A stretch of DNA of 8,410 nt from Gammaproteobacteria bacterium (GTDB lineage Bacteria; Pseudomonadota; Gammaproteobacteria; UBA9214). Below are positions 6,581 through 8,410 of this stretch, in pieces. The stretch is taken from positions 1-8,410 of the forward strand of contig DAOVVG010000092.1 in the NCBI GenBank assembly GCA_030632175.1, read 5' to 3'. The notes under the pieces are model-generated. The model was not told the origin of the DNA and made no database searches. It saw only the letters and a program-made list of their open reading frames with translations. A program made the position numbers and the translations under genes. How positions within the stretch are numbered: position 1 is the stretch's first letter; every line of letters begins with the position of its first letter.

Positions 6581-6838
6581 ATGAGTATCAAGCAGGATAT
6601 CAAAACATATATTTTGGAAAATTATCTTTTTACGGATGACGATTCCCAGTTATCAGACAGTGATTCATTTCTTGAGAAAGGTATCCTGGATTCAACCGGC
6701 ATACTCGAAGTGATCTATTTCATCGAAGATGAATACGGGATCAAGGTTGAGGATGAAGAGATGATCCCTGAGAACCTGGATTCAGTTGAAAGCCTGGTCG
6801 TTTTCGTACAACACAAGCAGGGCTTGAAAGCTTCATAA
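6581..6838 (+). CDS. Stand-alone acyl carrier protein
   Basis: An 85-residue acidic, helical carrier protein. The phosphopantetheine attachment site is Ser38 in FLEKGILDSTGILEVI; it matches the D-S-x-x-x-x-E pattern with Thr in place of the usual Leu after Ser. The following EDEYGIKVEDEEMIPENLDS is the helix II to helix III region typical of such proteins, and the length suits a discrete carrier. It should hold an acyl or aminoacyl chain as a thioester for the dehydratase, reductase and possibly the amidotransferase. It is not the housekeeping AcpP, whose site reads GADSLD and whose neighbours are fab genes. The stop shares one base with the ligase start (TAATG), so carrier and ligase are coupled and probably form a loading pair. 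A separate phosphopantetheinyl transferase must activate it; none is seen here. Confidence 0.88.
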   Translation: MSIKQDIKTYILENYLFTDDDSQLSDSDSFLEKGILDSTGILEVIYFIEDEYGIKVEDEEMIPENLDSVESLVVFVQHKQGLKAS

Positions 6839-8379
6839 TGACAGCTACGCTATGTGGGCTGTTGATTGATTCCACAAAACGCTTTCCTGAACGGGAGGCG
6901 ATCATTCAGGGTGAATCCTGCGTTAGCTACCAGCAGCTGTCTCGCCGGGCAGCATCGGTTGCTGCGTATCTGCGCCGTCAGGGGCTGCAGCAGGGCGACA
7001 GGGTTGGCATCCTGGTGCAGAATTCTGCCGAGTATGTTGCTGTTTATTACGGGATACTGGCTGCAGGCGGTGTTGTCGTCAGCCTGAATACCGCAACCCG
7101 GGCGCGTGACCTGTCGAACTGGCTGAAGCACAGTGAAGCCGGCTGGCTTTTTGCAGAAGCCTCACATCCGGAATTTGAAGCGCTACTGCAAAACCTTTCC
7201 ACTGAAATCGCTATTGTGGAAGTACGTGGATCTGGCACAAATACAGCCGCAGCCCAATATCCCGATCTTTCAGGAATTCTGGCGGATGACCAGGGTCTTC
7301 TGAACAATCCGGACAGGATTGCAGATGACGATCTTGCAACCATCATATATACCTCCGGTACGACCGGGCACCCAAAGGGTGTCATGTTGAGCCACAGGAA
7401 CATCTGTACGAACATTGGTTCCATCCTTGATTACCTGCAGCTTGATCACACGGACAGGGTAATGAATGTACTGCCATTCTATTATTCCTATGGAAATTCA
7501 GTGTTGCACACACACCTCGCGGCAGGTGCCAGCATCATTCTGGAGAACAGCATGCTGTATCCCCGGCGTGTCATGGAGCGGCTGGTTGAGCTGAAGGCGA
7601 CGGGATTTTCAGGTGTTCCATCGACCTACAGTCTTCTGTTGAACCGCATCAGGCTGGATGATTTTGACCTGTCGTCATTGCGTTACCTGACACAGGCAGG
7701 TGGTGCCTTGTCCGCGGGCAGTGTCAGGCAATTGTGCAAGCTGGTACCCAATGCTATCTTCTTTGTAATGTACGGCCAGACTGAGGCGTGTGCGCGCCTT
7801 TCCTACCTGCCGCCGGAGAAAATTGAAGAGAAGGCGGGTTCTGTGGGCATACCCGTTTCGGGCGTAAAACTAGAGATTCGAAATGAGCAGGGTGAACTGA
7901 TGCCAACCGGTGAAACTGGAGAAATATGGGCAGCTGGCGATAATATAATGCAGGGTTACTGGAGTGATCCCGAAATGACCGCCACCGTCCTGGCCGAAGG
8001 CTGGCTCAAGACCGGTGATTTGGCCTACCAGGATGAAGATGGTTATTTCTACCTGGTTGGGCGGTCGTCCGACATGATCAAGTCAGGTGCTCACCGTATA
8101 AGCCCGGGGGATATTGAAGAAGTATTGCTGGAACTGGACGGGATTGATGAGGCGGCTGCGATTGGCATTGATGATGAATTGCTGGGGCAGATTATCAAGG
8201 CGGTTATTGTGTCAGGGCCTGGTAGTGAGCTGGACAGGCGCACGGTGCTGGCCCATTGCCGAAAGAATCTGGCCAGTTATAAAATTCCGAAGCTGGTTGA
8301 ATTTGTTGATCAACTACCTAAAACCTCATCCGGGAAGATTATGCGTTACAAGTTGCAGGAGCGGTTACTGAAACAATGA
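6838..8379 (+). CDS. AMP-forming acyl-CoA/acyl-ACP ligase
   Basis: A 513-residue class I adenylate-forming enzyme of normal, complete length. The ATP-binding loop is YTSGTTGHPKG (171-181). The aromatic and adenine motif MYGQTEA is at 311-317, TGDLA at 392-396, and the hinge region GRSSDMIKSGAHRISPGDIEE is at about 408-428. PKTSSGKIMR carries the C-terminal catalytic Lys500. It activates a carboxylic acid as the acyl-adenylate and transfers it to a thiol. Adjacency to the carrier protein, with a one-base overlap, suggests the thiol is that carrier's pantetheine rather than CoA (inference). The chain length or nature of the acid cannot be read from the sequence. Overall form resembles acyl ligases described from exosortase-associated exopolysaccharide loci. 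No ribosome site lies close to the ATG, in keeping with coupling to the carrier gene. Confidence 0.88.
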   Translation: MTATLCGLLIDSTKRFPEREAIIQGESCVSYQQLSRRAASVAAYLRRQGLQQGDRVGILVQNSAEYVAVYYGILAAGGVVVSLNTATRARDLSNWLKHSEAGWLFAEASHPEFEALLQNLSTEIAIVEVRGSGTNTAAAQYPDLSGILADDQGLLNNPDRIADDDLATIIYTSGTTGHPKGVMLSHRNICTNIGSILDYLQLDHTDRVMNVLPFYYSYGNSVLHTHLAAGASIILENSMLYPRRVMERLVELKATGFSGVPSTYSLLLNRIRLDDFDLSSLRYLTQAGGALSAGSVRQLCKLVPNAIFFVMYGQTEACARLSYLPPEKIEEKAGSVGIPVSGVKLEIRNEQGELMPTGETGEIWAAGDNIMQGYWSDPEMTATVLAEGWLKTGDLAYQDEDGYFYLVGRSSDMIKSGAHRISPGDIEEVLLELDGIDEAAAIGIDDELLGQIIKAVIVSGPGSELDRRTVLAHCRKNLASYKIPKLVEFVDQLPKTSSGKIMRYKLQERLLKQ

Positions 8380-8410
8380 ACATATCTGAAATTGGCCCCA
8401 ATGTGCTGGA
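8376..8410 (+). CDS. Start of a further operon gene, cut by the window edge
   Basis: An ATG at 8376 overlaps the ligase TGA as ATGA, the classic coupled junction, and the frame stays open to the edge: MNISEIGPNVL. Eleven residues are too few to identify the family. The coupling says the operon continues. Candidates by analogy would be a ketosynthase, acyl or acetyl transferase, or PLP enzyme, none supported by the sequence itself. Confidence 0.5.
   Translation, partial: MNISEIGPNVL

Overview
This window reads as chromosome from a Gram-negative bacterium, most likely a gammaproteobacterium or close relative. The reasons are a GlrK/QseE-type sensor kinase, a lipoprotein with a classical lipobox, tight ATGA/TAATG gene junctions and moderate GC (about half by eye). 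No tRNA, rRNA, CRISPR array, insertion sequence or phage gene is visible. The species cannot be named from the sequence alone.

The left third is on the minus strand. At the left edge lies a GlrK/QseE-like membrane histidine kinase that runs off the window. Its reading frame carries two in-frame TAG codons (107-109 and 77-79) just before the ATP-binding G box, yet the expected protein sequence continues in the same frame past both. The gene is a very young pseudogene, is read through, or contains sequence errors. Upstream of it, also on the minus strand, is a secreted lipoprotein of about 481 residues that looks like a cysteine-rich right-handed beta-helix protein. About 400 bases between this lipoprotein and the rightward operon hold no gene but several dyad-symmetric elements, including a perfect 16-bp palindrome.

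The right two thirds is one compact plus-strand operon: a FabZ-like hot-dog dehydratase, a FabL-like short-chain reductase with a Y-x6-K active site, an asparagine-synthetase-family glutamine amidotransferase, a stand-alone acyl carrier protein, an AMP-forming acyl ligase, and the first codons of a further gene coupled by ATGA. Junctions are overlaps or short gaps, so the genes are probably co-transcribed and partly translationally coupled.

The simplest joint reading (inference) is as follows. The ligase activates an acid and loads it on the dedicated carrier protein. The dehydratase and reductase finish a beta-carbon cycle on a carrier-bound 3-hydroxyacyl chain. The amidotransferase turns a carboxylate into an amide or builds an amide-type bond. 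No ketosynthase or ketoreductase is seen, so these steps come from the primary fatty-acid pathway or from genes beyond the right edge. Similar ligase, carrier and amidotransferase neighbours are known in exosortase/exopolysaccharide loci, but no exosortase or PEP-CTERM signal is present here. The product is unknown.
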